DNA from: Cannabis sativa
Lineage: Eukaryota; Streptophyta; Magnoliopsida; Rosales; Cannabaceae
DNA: 64,000 nt
NCBI RefSeq assembly: GCF_029168945.1
Contig: NC_083603.1
Coordinates: 46,572,406-46,636,405, forward strand
Reading direction: 5' to 3'
Shown here: piece after piece, positions 22,941 through 35,565 of the stretch
Layout: the number at the start of each line of letters is the position of its first letter
Numbering within the stretch: the first letter of the stretch is position 1
The notes under the pieces: model-generated
Database searches by the model: none
What the model saw: the letters and a program-made list of their open reading frames with translations, nothing else
What the model was told of the DNA's origin: nothing
Translations under genes and position numbers: made by a program

Positions 22941-23827
22941 TTAAATTTGGGTTGATTGGATAGTATTTTGTTGTGTTAATCCATATTATTAGTGATTAAT
23001 AAATAGTTAATGGGTTTAACATCATCTATGTGTATAAAGTTGAAACAGAAGTCTTTAATGAGTAGACTCAATCTAACTAAAATTATGTAGCTAACTCTCA
23101 TTAGTAACTCTATAAATGCATATTTTCTCATTACAATTGTATACTTTTGATAATTAGATGTATAAAATTACTTTTAATTTAGGAAGGAAAACTTAATTGA
23201 TAGTATTGTACTATCAAATTACGATAATTGTTATAAATCATTCCTATACATAATTATTATATATTACTATTGTATTTTAAATTATATACAACCTAGTATC
23301 TTGTCATTATTAGTTTTTCTAACAATTTTTTCTTTTAATAATTTAAGAATGAATTTATGCATTTGAGTTAAATATGTTTAGCCTTTTCTTTTAAAACATA
23401 TATTAGATTAATAAATGAATTCATTGAATAACAACATAAATATTGGCCTTATTGAATTTTTCATTGTTCTGTTTCTGTTCTTTGTACTTTTTATTATGAT
23501 CCTCTCCCTAGTATTCTTTTTAAAAAATGATTCAAAATGAAAATACAGTAATAAGAACATACATCGAAAACTGATAATATTTAATTTGAACTACAAAATT
23601 TCATTAAGAAATATCAACTATTACAAACTCTAATACACATAACACAAACACTAAAAACTATATTTAATTTCTTTTACTCTACAAATAAATAATTTTTTTT
23701 TTCTTTTACATTTTCCTCATATTTTATTTTCTTGACACCTTATTTCTTCCCCCATTGCATTGCAGTTGCAGCTCAGACACTTCTCTTGCTCCACATGAGG
23801 AGGAAAACACGGCATCCGGCGCCATGA
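22941..23827. other. AT-rich region downstream of the TAR2-like gene
   Basis: No coding sequence found. The part next to 23828 should be the 3' UTR of the minus-strand gene. Confidence 0.45.
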
Positions 23828-26800
23828 TCAGCGGATAGAGGACAGTCTTTTAAGAAACATTTTGTAGGTATCATCCCTATCCAACATGCTAACCCGAACA
23901 TAACTCGAGCTCGCGCCAAAATGCCGCCCTCCTCGTGTCAATATTTTGTGGCCTTTAAGGAAGCTTTCGCAGTCCTCAATGCCATCTTTACATCTTAGCC
24001 ACGCAAAAGCTGCATATGTTAAGTATGCATTATCATTAAATAAATGTTAATTCATGCAAAATTAGTATTGGATCATTATAACACTTTTTGATTGTTTCAT
24101 TACCAGGATGAGGCTGCAGGACTTTACTGTGGAAATGGCAGAAGGCAGGAGAAAACTGAGGCAAGCTAAAGATGCCTCCGCTCTTACTCACAGTCTCTCT
24201 GAGTTGTTGCCATCTCTTTTCCATGAGATGGTAACTGAACTCAAAGAAGGACTCTTCAAAATCCGAGCTGCCTGATTGCTCGCAGCTGTCTGCTACAACT
24301 TCGAGTATCTTGGCAGCTCGAATCTGGGAGTCCTTAGACACACCAATCGTGTTGAGCTCCACGAATTTGGTCATTCGTCTGGCTACCTCAGGGTCTTTCA
24401 CCAGAGCCCAACTGCAAAAAACATGAGGGTAGAAAAATGAGTACCAACATGAGCATAAGAGCATATTTGGATTAATGTTGTTGTTGTTCTCACCCAATTC
24501 GAATGCCAGCGTGTCCGGTGCTCTTGGAGACTGTGAACAACGATAAGTCGTTGTCAGCAGGGGAAGATATGGGGGTGTACTGGGGCCAGTAATAAGCAAG
24601 ATCGTATATCATTGCTCCACCAGTCTTGTTCACGCAAGAGTGTCTCACAAACCCATCTGGGTTGTTTGGTGAAGTGATCAACTCTATGTATGGCCCCATT
24701 TCGGTGAAGTTGTTAGCATCACCTGCCCATTTATGAAGCCCTGACTTTTGGTAGTCAGTCATAGATGGGTATGACTGCAAAAACATACCATATTAAAAAG
24801 ATATGTAATGGTCACTGTGGACACATATTAAAATGGTATGTGTATGTTATTGTTGCGTATGTAAGATACTACGATTCAAAGTCAATTAGAGTACATGTAA
24901 TGTAAATGTAATATATTTTACAAAATATTGGAATGAAAAAGGAAGAAAAGAAATCATATTCTTATGTTGACTTCCTACTCTTTTAAGTGCATATTTTATG
25001 GATTGAAAAAAGTAAAAGAGAATTCAAATGAAATATAATATGGTTTGAGTGGACATGAATGAATGACGGTGATATTAAAAGACAAAGGAGTCAAACGATT
25101 TTAGTGAAAATTTAAAGTTGGAATTAATACATAAACAAACAAGCATAGTAGTAAGATGCCAAAGTCAAGTTTTTGGAAGTTATTAGAATAAGTTTACAAT
25201 AAAGAACATAAACTAATAATACGGTCTAAAAAAATCAAGTGATAAGCCTATAATAGAGTTTATGCTAGTTAACATCATCTTTAAAGCACTAATTATATAC
25301 TTAGTAAAAGTTGTTCCAAATATTAAAATCCAAACCACAAAACCGCCACTAAAAGAAAAAAAACTGTATGTATACATGAGAAGTCAATTAGTGAAAAGAA
25401 TGACGCCACATAATATCACATTAATTAATATTATTATATAACAAAGACAAAACGAAAGAAAAAAAAAGTAGACAACTTTGTTAAAGCCAAAGGCATAGCA
25501 TGTTCATTATTAATTTAAACAAACCATATGGTTAGTTAATTAGTACTAATTAATAATGGGATTTGACTTAGCTTGGATTTGGTAGCAAGTATTATGCAAA
25601 GTTTTTTAATCTCATTCAAAGCACTACATAATATTTTATATGTATAATATATTAAAAAAAAAACACTTACAGAATAGTACGGAGCAGCAGAAACGACATG
25701 GATGGGTTGAGTTGATTCTTTAGGAGAAAGAGCAAACAAAGCTGCTAAGTATAGCTGAGAAGAGCCTGTACCAACCACAACATGGCGACCTTCAGTCTCA
25801 GCATTTCCCACAATTTTGTGAAGCCGTACAACTTGTTTGGCAAACTCAGGCTCTAAAAACCAACAAATGCTCTTCAAATCTGAGAAATAGCTCATGGAAT
25901 CCCATCCCCTGATCACAATTGTGGTCTTCTCACCAATTTTCTCCCAATAGTTTTCATACATTGTGGGGTCACCACTGTAACAAAGGAAAAACAAAAACGA
26001 CATTGAAAAGTTTCCAAACGACTCGCTCGCTCACATATATGATATATTATATAGTATATACAATGCAAACAAATGTCCCACCCTATAACACATATAGCAA
26101 TTAAAGAGAAAAACCAAAAGAAAGAAACGAAAGGAATATATAAAAGAAAATCTGACACAAGGCATATGGGGTTATTTATCTTTGATTAAATTGCATGGAG
26201 ATGGAAGTAGGTATGGGATGGGAAAGGAGGATGGGTCCAAATCATATACTCTTTTTCCCCTATAAGGGATCAATCATCAATGATTAGATTGAAATGAAAA
26301 AATCTTACACAAGAGGAAAGGAAAGGTTCTCAACATGTGTTATTAGTAAGTGGTAAAGAGACCTAAAGACCTTTTGTTCATTCATATCTTTTTAGGACCC
26401 ACTCAAGTGGTAGATCCAGACCACCCCAACTTACTTTTCTTTTTTATTTAATACACAACCATAAATTAGAGATTAAAAAAGAATGAAAAGATTCTAGTAT
26501 TTTAGTTTTTACAACTTATTGTGGAGGGGCGGCCAAAAGTTTTTATTTTTTTTTGTTGGACAACCCATAAGAGCACTTCATTAGTCTCTTACATCTTTCT
26601 AAAAAGCTTCTTCTTTTTTGTTAAAAGAACCAAAAAAAAAAAAAACAATGGGTTTCTATTCTCTTGACAAAAGCAGCAGAATTTTTTTAAAAAATTTTTT
26701 TCCTAAGGTTTCTTTACTATAGTGCCTTGTGCTAACATGCACCATAGCCACTTAGAGGGATCTCCAACTATTGGGCTTGAAACTGTCTTCTCCACCATTG

Positions 26801-28231
26801 TCTTTGAAGCTGAGTTTTGACTCAACAACACAATGATTCTTGTGTTGGTCCAATAATACGTCAATGAGCACTTTCCATAGTGGCAAAGTTTGGAGATTTT
26901 TTAAAATTAAAAAAAAAAAAAAAAATCACCATTGTAACACACTCTGAACTTGGAAACAGAGAAATGACAAAAGAAAAAAACAATAAAACATAGAATTGGG
27001 CTTTTCCGAATTTCGAGTTTTAAGCCATTATACAACCCCAAGGACCAAGGACCTGTCCTCTCTCTATCTAATCTATACCCTTATAATTATTAACATTTAA
27101 TAATACAATTATTATCATGAAAAATTTATAGTACACACTCTGCAAAATATTGTTTCAATATAGATTTTTAGTCAAATATTTTAACACCACATGGAAGTTT
27201 TCAAAAATTTACTTTGTCAAAAATAAATTTAAATAATTATTTACTTCTTATATAATAAAAATAATTGTGCGTGCAACTAATATATTACTTGAAATTGTTG
27301 TCAATTTTTTAAAAAATTAACATATTATTGTAAAACTGTTTAGGGAAAGTGTATTGTAGAATTAGAGAAATTACCATAACTGTAGTGAAATGACATTTTA
27401 AGAAGTGTATAGTGGAATTACCCTATCATTATTACTACTATAAATGCAACAGAGCCTAGAACTGAGTGAACGTAACCCCATTGCGCACGTTAGGAGATTC
27501 AGTAAATACCAGACCAAATAGAGTCGGCAAAGCGAACACTTTAATAACAACAATAAATAAATGGTGACTTTACATACACATTTTCAACTAAAATTTCATA
27601 TTGACACCAAGATGGAGATTGCTCTATAACTTTTTAGGACACTCCCTTATCAATTTTTTTTATTTCTTTTATTTTTTTTTTACTTCAACTCAAGAGAGAG
27701 CATGCTTGAGTTTTCATTTTCAAAAGCCAGTTTGAAAATACCAAAATACCCCTGGTTTTAGAGTAAACTGTAACCCAAAAAAAAAAAAGGAAAAACCTGT
27801 GCTCTGTTCTGACGATGATAACACCGAACGAGCTCATGTGAGGTCATTTGATACTTCCAGAGCAACTTCAACGAAGTATATATTTATTTATTCAAATTAA
27901 AAATAATAAAACGACAAAAAATATATATTTAAGAGTGAGTAAGTCAAACTTACTGATCAAGGTTGACTAGTTTTTCCCCGCTATCTTCAACTTCTGCAAT
28001 ACTAGTTTTGGCCGAAGAAGAAATTGATGATGATGATGATGTAGCCAATAGTGTCCTCTGGCTAGCTTCAGTGTCCGCCATTGAAGACCCTCTTGGCTTT
28101 ATCAGAGAAAAGCCAAAAAGAGGGCCTTGTCTTTCATCTTCAAACACGACCCTCATGATCAAACTCACATTCAAAGCAAGTGACAGCACAAGCAAGTGCT
28201 TCAGTGAGAAAAAGCTTGGAATTTTAGCCAT
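23828..28231 (-). CDS. TAR2: Tryptophan aminotransferase-related protein (TAR2-like), 450 aa
   Basis: Five exons join in phase on the minus strand: 28231-27954, 25974-25671, 24774-24494, 24411-24104 and 24009-23828. All introns are GT-AG. The protein is a PLP-dependent aminotransferase of the TAA1/TAR (alliinase C) family, which converts L-tryptophan to indole-3-pyruvate, the first step of the main auxin route. Visible motifs are LDHGDPTMYE across exons 1-2, VVVGTGSSQLYLAAL (cofactor phosphate site), SPNNPDG (229-235), MIYDLAYYWPQYTP and SKSTGHAGIRIGWAL with the Schiff-base lysine at about 278. Residues 11-30 form a hydrophobic segment. It fits a membrane anchor as in Arabidopsis TAR2, which TAA1 lacks; hence the TAR2 label. 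Intron 1 is about 2 kb. The gene appears intact. Related family members (TAR3/4) remain possible. Confidence 0.93.
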
Positions 28232-29599
28232 TTCTCTCGAGAAAAAATAAAAATAAAAAAACAGAGAGGGAGAGAGAAAGTAAACAGTTTGTTTTAGATG
28301 AGAAAACAGTGTTGAGAGGTGAAGAAATGAAGCAGAGAAGGTCAGATTTTATAACGAAAATTACATAGATGAGAACAAAAAAGATAAACTATGGAATGAC
28401 AGATGAACGGCTCAAATCAATGACATGCAAAAATGTTTAAAGGAAGCGTTACGAGTCTTAAACCTTTTTTGAATATTCAGTCAAACCAGAAAAAGAAAAC
28501 TTTAAATGGAACAACATGACACGAACAACAAACGTTACTTACCTCTTCACTTCACCTCCATACACATAAATTTTATTTTATTTTTCTTCTTTTATTTAGG
28601 TTCAATCTTCAGCTAATTGTTTTGTGTTATTGAATTTGAGCTCTAAGACTCTTCTTCTATTTTGAAATTCAGCACAAAACTTATTTGGGAAAATCTAGCT
28701 ACAAAAAAAAAACTATGACATTAATTAGGATGAAAGCTCTGATTTGAGGTTTTGAAGCAAAAACAATAATAGTAACACAAACTTTGATTGACTCTAATCC
28801 TAATGTAACAATACATTTTGTACTATTTTATAATCAAAAACAAGAAGAAAAAAAAAACATGCACAGAAAGAATGAGAGAGAGTGGTTGGAGTAGAAACAG
28901 AGCACACTCTCAGAGCGAGAGAGATACACCTCCTACATGGGATTTTCTCGGGAAAAAGATAAATCCCAGTGAGATTATCCCGGAAAAACGCTGTTTTCCG
29001 ATGCTGTATCTCGAAAACAGAATAGACCCACTTCTTCTATTTAGCCGTAAATTTAAAGTTCCATGTTATGTTTTATAATATAATATAACACAATGATACA
29101 AGAAAAATCGTGTAAATACAACACTCCATTCTATATCTATATATCTATATCAATATAATAAATAAAAGAAAGCTGCTCAAGCTACATGGTCTGTCTCCTT
29201 TATTATTTTATTTTTTGTGTTTGTTTGGGTTTATTTTTTTTAAAAAAAATTATATGATACTTCTACTTTTTAAATATTATTTATTTATTTATTTATTTTG
29301 AATGATTAAATAGTATTTGATGATTTAATATTTTTAGAACTTTAAACATACTTGGTTGGTAACTTGGTATACCCTGTTATCTGAGAGAGACATTGTTCTT
29401 TGAGTAACTCTCCATTGGCTGATAGGGACATATTTGTAATTTCCTCTTCGATAAGTGGAAAAACAACAAAATTTCGATCAAGCTAATAAGTGAAAATTTT
29501 GAATCAAGATGTTTGCAGTTTGCACGGAGGTAATCTATTTATAAAAGCAAACATTTAACTAAATAATTTTACAGATTTCATTTTTTTTTTTTTAAGTAT
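28232..29599. other. Upstream region of the TAR2-like gene
   Basis: The first 50 bases left of 28290 on the minus strand are GA/CT-rich (GAGAGGGAGAGAGAAAG), typical of plant 5' UTRs. Beyond that the sequence is AT-rich, with no gene recognised. Confidence 0.4.
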
Positions 29600-29602
29600 T
29601 TA

Positions 29603-30461
29603 GGTGGCGTTTGGTTGGAGGTAATGAAATGGAATAAAAAAGAAACGAAACAATTTTTCATTTCATTCATTTGTTTGATTGGATTGCATATTAAAATGTT
29701 AGAATAACCTTTTCACTATTTTAGTAGAATGGCAATTCCATTTTGAAATGGAAGAAAAAATTATTCCAATACATGATGAGAAAAAATTTAATAATTTTTT
29801 ATACATTTTAAATTTTATTCTCATTCTCATTTCCATTCTTATTCTTATATTTTCATTCCTCCCAATTGTTAGAATTTGGGATAAGGTGAATGGGGTTCCA
29901 TCTCAAAACCAATTAACAATGGGAAGAGTAGCTCATTCCTCTTATATATTCTATTATCTTTCCACACATTGGCAATGTGCGATTCTCTAACACCCCCCTC
30001 AAGATGGTAGCTATTTTACTTGCTCACCATCTTGAACAACTCGATCATAATCGGCTCTTTCCTAGCTCATTATCCCTGATCACAAGTGGCTCTTTTTGCT
30101 CTACTTTTCAGATTGGTATTTTTGGATTTTTGGTGGCTCTTTTTTATTTTTGGCTCACTATATCCCCGAATCACAAGTGGCTTTTTTTGACTTTGGCTCT
30201 TGGATCAATTTTTTTTGGATTTTTGGTGGCTCTTTTTTTTCCGGCTCTACTTCGATCGGTTTATTTTTTGGGCTTGGATAGTCGCTAGAGATTTTTTTTT
30301 TTGTTTTGCTCTGATACCATGTTAGAATTTGGGATAAAGTGAATGGGGTTCCATCTCAAGACCAATTGGCCATGGGAGGAGTAGCACATTCCTCTTATAT
30401 ATTCTATTATCTTTCCACACATTGGCAATGTGGGATTCTCTAACACCAATCAAACGTCATC
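29603..30461. mobile_element. Tourist-like (PIF/Harbinger) MITE, split by a TRIM
   Basis: The terminal inverted repeats are GGTGGCGTTTGGTTGG (29603-29618) and, reversed at the right end, GATGACGTTTGATTGG (30446-30461), 13 of 16 matching. They are flanked by TTA at 29600-29602 and 30462-30464, the 3-bp target duplication of PIF/Harbinger. Without the TRIM and one copy of its duplication the MITE is about 275 bp. Confidence 0.8.
29867..30445 (-). mobile_element. TRIM: complete 579-bp miniature LTR retrotransposon
   Basis: Two direct repeats of 126 bp (29867-29992 and 30320-30445) begin TGTTAGA and end TCTAACA and are very similar. On the minus strand a perfect initiator-tRNA-Met primer site TGGTATCAGAGCA (30319-30307) follows the first LTR. 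A polypurine tract (GAGGGGGG, about 29999-29993) precedes the second. The target duplication CCAAT is at 29862-29866 and 30446-30450. The 327-bp interior codes for nothing recognised. All hallmarks of a TRIM are present; it must use proteins from another element. Confidence 0.93.
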
Positions 30462-30464
30462 TTA

Positions 30465-31011
30465 GTAATTTGTTCTTGATGAAGAATGAATACTTTTTTA
30501 ATTTTATTAAAGAATGAGAATTTTAAATTAATTTATGATTTAGGAATGGGATTGACAATCTCACGAGGTTGGTGAAATTTTTAGTCCAATTTCTTTTAAA
30601 ATTATAAATTATCATTTTTATTCTGTTTCAATTGAAGAAAATTAAAAAAAAAAAAATCCAAATAATTTTTTTATAAAGGGTATTTTTGTAACTTAAAATA
30701 ATTTACTCCGATTACAAAGTAATTATGTAAACACATACTGATTTGGATTCCTACAAACTAAGTAAACAACTTATTCTAATCCGATTGAGCATAAATTTGA
30801 TTCATAATCAGTTTGATGATTCTTAACTATTCCAGTTAAGGGTAACTAAACGCACCATTAATTTAACTATTATTTTTTTTTTCATTCTATTTCATTTCTT
30901 TTCCTCCACGTTTTTAAAGAATTTATTTATTATTATTAATATGATTATTTATATTTATAGGATTAATGATAATATTATTTTTACTTGTAGGAAAAAAGAA
31001 TATGAAGCAAA
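30465..31011. other. AT-rich intergenic sequence, possible MITE end
   Basis: Sequence near 30840-30860 (AGGGTAACTAAACGCACC) resembles the end of a MITE, but no matching left end was found. Nothing coding. Confidence 0.3.
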
Positions 31012-31170
31012 TCTATATATATATATAAAGCTAAGATGTAAGGCGGTGACATAACAATTTAAATTAATTTCATTCTACTTTAATTTTTTTTCTCCATTTT
31101 CTATATTTATTTAAATAAAAATATTTAAAAAACTCAAATACAATTTACTTTAAACTCAAAGTCAAATATT
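31012..31170 (+). mobile_element. Helitron 5' end (same family as Helitrons A and B)
   Basis: After an A at 31011 the sequence TCTATATATATATATAAAGC, followed by GGCGGTGACATAAC, matches the two Helitron 5' ends at 5424 and 2610. No hairpin/CTRR end was found to the right. The decayed copia element begins soon after, so the Helitron is probably truncated. Confidence 0.55.
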
Positions 31171-34100
31171 TGCTATATCACTATGTAGAAGCTTAGTTAT
31201 GGCAAAACAAAGCAAGGTACTAAGCCAGAGGTAGAAACCAGGGAGAAAAAAAGAAAGAGAAACAGAGAACGCCAAGAAAGCTTAACCAGAAATGGTTAGC
31301 TTGATCTGTTATTTATATTCACTAAAGAAGCTAAATACAAGTTGTAAAAAATAATTGAACACTAGAGCTAAAACCGATATAACTAACTAACTGATTTAGT
31401 ATTGTATTTTACATCCTCCCTCAAACGAAATGGTGAAGAAGCCATTTGAAGTTTGCTCTTGAGATAGTTAAATCTGTCAGTAGTTAATGACTTAGTTAAA
31501 GCATCTGCAACTTGATTTAAAAAGGGAACATATCAACCTGCAAGTTGGTGAGCTAATATTTGATCTCGAATAAAATGAAGATCAAAATCTATGTGTTTGC
31601 AACGAGCATGAAACGCTGGATTAGTTGCTAGAGATGTTGCAGATTGGTTGTCAACCTAAAGCATAGGAGTTTGAACAACAAGGACTTGTAGTTCTCCTAG
31701 CATAGATGTAAGCCATCGAATTTCAGCAGTAGCATTTGTTAGTGCTTGAAATTCACTTTTAGTGTTTGATCTTACAACACCCTGTTACTTTTTTTATAGA
31801 CTAGGAGATGAGATTACAGCCTAAGAACATGACATAACCACATGTTGATCTCCTATTAACAACATAATTGGCCCAATCAGCATCACTATATCCATGTAAA
31901 CATAGAGAATCTATTGGACATAGCCACAAGCCATCATGGATAGTTCCCTTTGGATACCTTAGTAACCTCTTACAAGCCTCCTAGCGTGTATTAGTAGGTG
32001 CATGAATGAACTAACTGAAATTATTTATGATGAAAGCCACATCAGGTCTTGTCCAACTCAGAATTTAAAGTGCACCTAAAGTGCTTCTATACAGTGTTAT
32101 ATCTGGAAATGGCTCACCATTGGTAAGACTTAGTTTAGTTGTTGAGCTTGTAGGATTAGGACAACTCTTTGCCCCCTCCATATGTAACCTTGGTAGGAGG
32201 TCAGTGATGTTCTTTGTTTGAGTTAAGTACATTCCTGTTGTATCACAATAGATTTCCACACCAAGAAAATAATGAATTGGCCCCAAGTCTTTAAGAGAAA
32301 AAACTTTGTTCAAATTAGAGATGAGTCTTGTATTTGATACATTGATAAGTATATCATCAACATATACTAACAAGTAAACTAGGGATGCACCTGTTCCATG
32401 AACAAACAGAGAATTATCTGACTTAGACAGTTGAAATCTCCACTAAAACAGTGTGTGTTTAAACTTCTCATTCCAGGCCCTTGGAGCTTGTTTTAATCCA
32501 TACATTGCTTTGTGCAATAGACACACATGAGTAGGCTTTGTTGGATCAATGAAGCCTTTAGGTTATTTCATATAGACAATCTCTTGTAGAGTGCCATGGA
32601 GAAAGGCATTGCTAACATCGAGTTTCTTCACAGGCCAATGAGCACTAACGACAAAACTTAAGACAATTCTCACTATGGTTGGTTTAACAAGATGACTGAA
32701 TGTATCTTCATAATCTATTCCTGGTGTTTAGAGATAGCCTTTTGCAACTAATCTTGATTTGAATTCGCCTAATGAACCGTCAACATTTAGCTTCACTTTA
32801 TGTACCCACTTATTGTCAATCACATTCATGTGTGGAGCATATGGAACAAGAGTCCAAGTACCTTGTTTAGTAAGAGCATGAAACTCTACTGACATTGTTG
32901 TAAACTAGTGAGGATTGTTGAGAGCTTCCTTTAAATTTCTAGGTTTATTGGGCAGAAGAGATTCTTGTAGAGGATGTTTTGTTGCCAAGTAAGCCTTTGG
33001 TTTACTAATACCACTTTGAGACCTTGTTCTCATAGAATGAACTCTTGGGGCTATTGTGTTCCAAATGCAGGTTATAGTGAGGGATCATTAAAAACAGGTA
33101 GGGATGGTTCAAATACAGATGGTGATGTTTGTTTTGTTAGGACATGTGGATTTGGTTGAGATGGTAATTGTTGTTGTAAAAATAGGGCTGGGGCAGCAGG
33201 AGAGTTTTTTGTAGGTATATGTTGTGGTTTAATTGAGGCTGGATTGGTGGCTGGTGGCATGGTGTAAGGTGATGGTGCAGATGGAAGTGGAGGTTTAGTG
33301 TGTTACTGTATGGAGATGGGAGTAAGGTTAGGTTGTGGTTCATTGGCCTGTTGTGGTGGTTCAATTATTTCTTATGTAGGAGCAGTTGGGATGGGAGAAG
33401 TGTGTAGTTGTGGGGTAGTATTGGCAACCTGAGTTGTTGGTACTGAGATGTGAAGCTCAGTATTATCAGCAAAGAAAAAATCATTAGCATGTGTTGTAAC
33501 AGGTTTAGTGCCAAAAGTTGCATTTGGAACAGGTGAGGAAGAATGTACCTATGTTAGTGTTGAGGTTACCGTGTGACCAGTAGCTTTCGCTGGGAATAGC
33601 TTCTCATTGAACACCACATTCCTAGCCATATAGATTCTTCCTTCTGAGTTCTCACAAATGTAGCCTTTGTGATGAGATGAATACCCCAAAATAGGCATTT
33701 CTTGGATCTGTAATCAAGCTTATGCTTGTTGTATGGCCTTAAATGTGGATAGGATGCACATCCAAAAAGTTTAAAGATGGCATATTTTGGTTTGCTATCA
33801 AACAACACTGCATATGGAGACAGAAACTTTAACACTTTAGTAGGTAACCTGTTAATTGAACACAACAAAACTGAATGCATACCACCAGTAAGTAAGGTCC
33901 AGACCAGATTGAGCTAAAATGGTGAGACCAGTCTCATTAATATGCATGTGTTTTCTCTCTGCCCTCCTATTTTGTTCATGAGTATAAGGACAAGGGTGTT
34001 GTAAATAGATACCTTGATCTTCTAAGAATCTTTTAAATGGCATATACTCCCCCCAATCATCTTGAACATATATAATTGGCAAGTTAAATTGTTTTTCCAC

Positions 34101-34205
34101 TTGACTTTTCCATCTCGAGGGCTTAATGATGAATTGTACATGTTTCAGCCAAGATAGACCGCAAGGGTTAGGCCCTACAAGAAGATTGTATAGAAATCTC
34201 ATTTT
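31171..34205 (-). pseudogene. Decayed Ty1-copia element: LTR, RNase H, RT and integrase remnants
   Basis: On the minus strand the order is integrase (34202-33566), RT (about 32900-32065), RNase H (31990-31440), polypurine tract (TTTGAGGGAGGA, about 31425-31414) and a tentative LTR starting TGTAAAATAC at 31413. Integrase landmarks are GEYMPFKRFLEDQGIY and HEQNRRAERKHMHINETG. RT shows LVYVDDILI and FSLKDLGPIHYFLGVEI. RNase H shows YSDADWANYV and KHIDFDLHFIRDQ. Many stops and frameshifts break every domain. Gag, protease and the 5' LTR are missing; the left part stops at 34205. Confidence 0.85.
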
Positions 34206-34640
34206 ACTGCTTAGGTCGACTTACATGTAACAACTTGTAATATTTTGAAAAGAATTTTACAAGATCCTAGATTTGTAATAATATTATTTTATTTTGAATT
34301 AAGATTATTACAAGCTATTTTGATATATAAGTTATTTCATTATTAATTTACTTGGTTAATAGATCCCGATTAAAAGAATTAGCATAATGTAATCACGACA
34401 TGTGGCATTCCTTGAAATAGGGCGTTACATTAACTTTTGACAGATCTGATGTCATTCTATCCTCCAATAATATATAACCTAGAAATACCACCTCTCTTGA
34501 CCAAAATTAACACTTGTAAGTTTTTTCCCTGTTAATTGATCACTTGAACATACTTATACTATTATCCATAAAGCAAATTAGGAGTGGATTGTAGTATCAT
34601 TTACGTACTTTATGCCTTTTATGTTGCTTGAATATTTCAT
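34206..34640 (-). pseudogene. Ty3-gypsy RT scrap next to an LTR-like start
   Basis: Minus-strand 34610-34440 reads FMDN, then EKTYKC, a stop, then FWSREVVFLGYI. This resembles the part of gypsy reverse transcriptase after the FxDD box (the 'CEFWLREVxFLGHV' region). It is followed at 34429 by TGTAACGCCC, a start common to gypsy LTRs. Integrase is missing between them, so there was a deletion or the LTR belongs to another copy. Very decayed. Confidence 0.4.
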
Positions 34641-34959
34641 AATCCCAACACTTCTCAAAAACTCGTATGGTTCTTGTCGTGCCATGAAATTATTCTAGAT
34701 ATGCCACTTTGGTCCTAGTTGTGCCTTACTTGTCTCTTTTCTCTATTTGAGGCTATCCTAACCTCTTCTCCTTGAGCTATGCTTTACACCATTATTGTTG
34801 TACGATATCATTTCGGCTAATATCATACAACATGTGGATGACATAGTTAGGTCCACAATGTTAATATGGAAGTTAGCAATTGAATTCTACATTTTCTCTT
34901 TTGATAAGACTTATATTACATAAGTTAATGGTGTGGAGGAAAAGTGCATCAAGACCGTA

Positions 34960-35565
34960 TGATATTCTCTTAAAGTAGTTAAGAGATTCTCTCCAAGTGG
35001 TTGAGAGATTCCCTCAATTGGTCATTGAATATTTAATTCGATCTTAAATATCTATAACAGATTCGGTTATAAATATTTATTCAAATAATTAAATGTGATT
35101 CAATTTATTATTTTAAATTAAAAAATATATATATATTTAAATAAATTTTTTATTGGTTTTAATATATATATATACCGTATAGACTTAAAAACATATACGC
35201 ATTATTTTTAGGAAGCCTAAAAGTAATTAATCTAATTACACTTTTTTCCATCATCACTTCTAAGAGTTCTTATTCATGTGTTGAGAACAAACAAGAACAC
35301 AATATACAATACATATCCTGATAGCCCACATTATTCCTTGTGTGTGATGGAAGATTCGAAAGACTACTGTGTGAGTTCTTCATCATCATCTAAGGATACA
35401 ACTTACGAAAAGAAATAAAGATGCCCTGATAAGCTTCAAGAGATAAATTTTCTTTCATCTATTTATTTTAGATTTAATATATATACACATATGGTAATCT
35501 TGAAGATGTGGTACGAAGATAATTAGAAACTATTATTCTGCTACAAACTTGATTTAATACTACAA
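34960..35565 (+). mobile_element. LTR-like repeat, related to 10639-11260
   Basis: It shares ordered motifs with the LTR at 10639-11260 in the opposite orientation: GGTTGAGAGATTCC, AGATTCGGTTATAAATATTTAT, GATAGCCCACATTATTCCTTG and AAGGATACAACTTACG. It is AT-rich, and its limits are approximate. A gag-like internal region may follow on the right. Confidence 0.5.

Noticed and set aside
24036..24599. Single 187-codon frame on the minus strand as a separate gene
   Set aside because: It is exon 4 of the TAR2-like gene read through into its introns.
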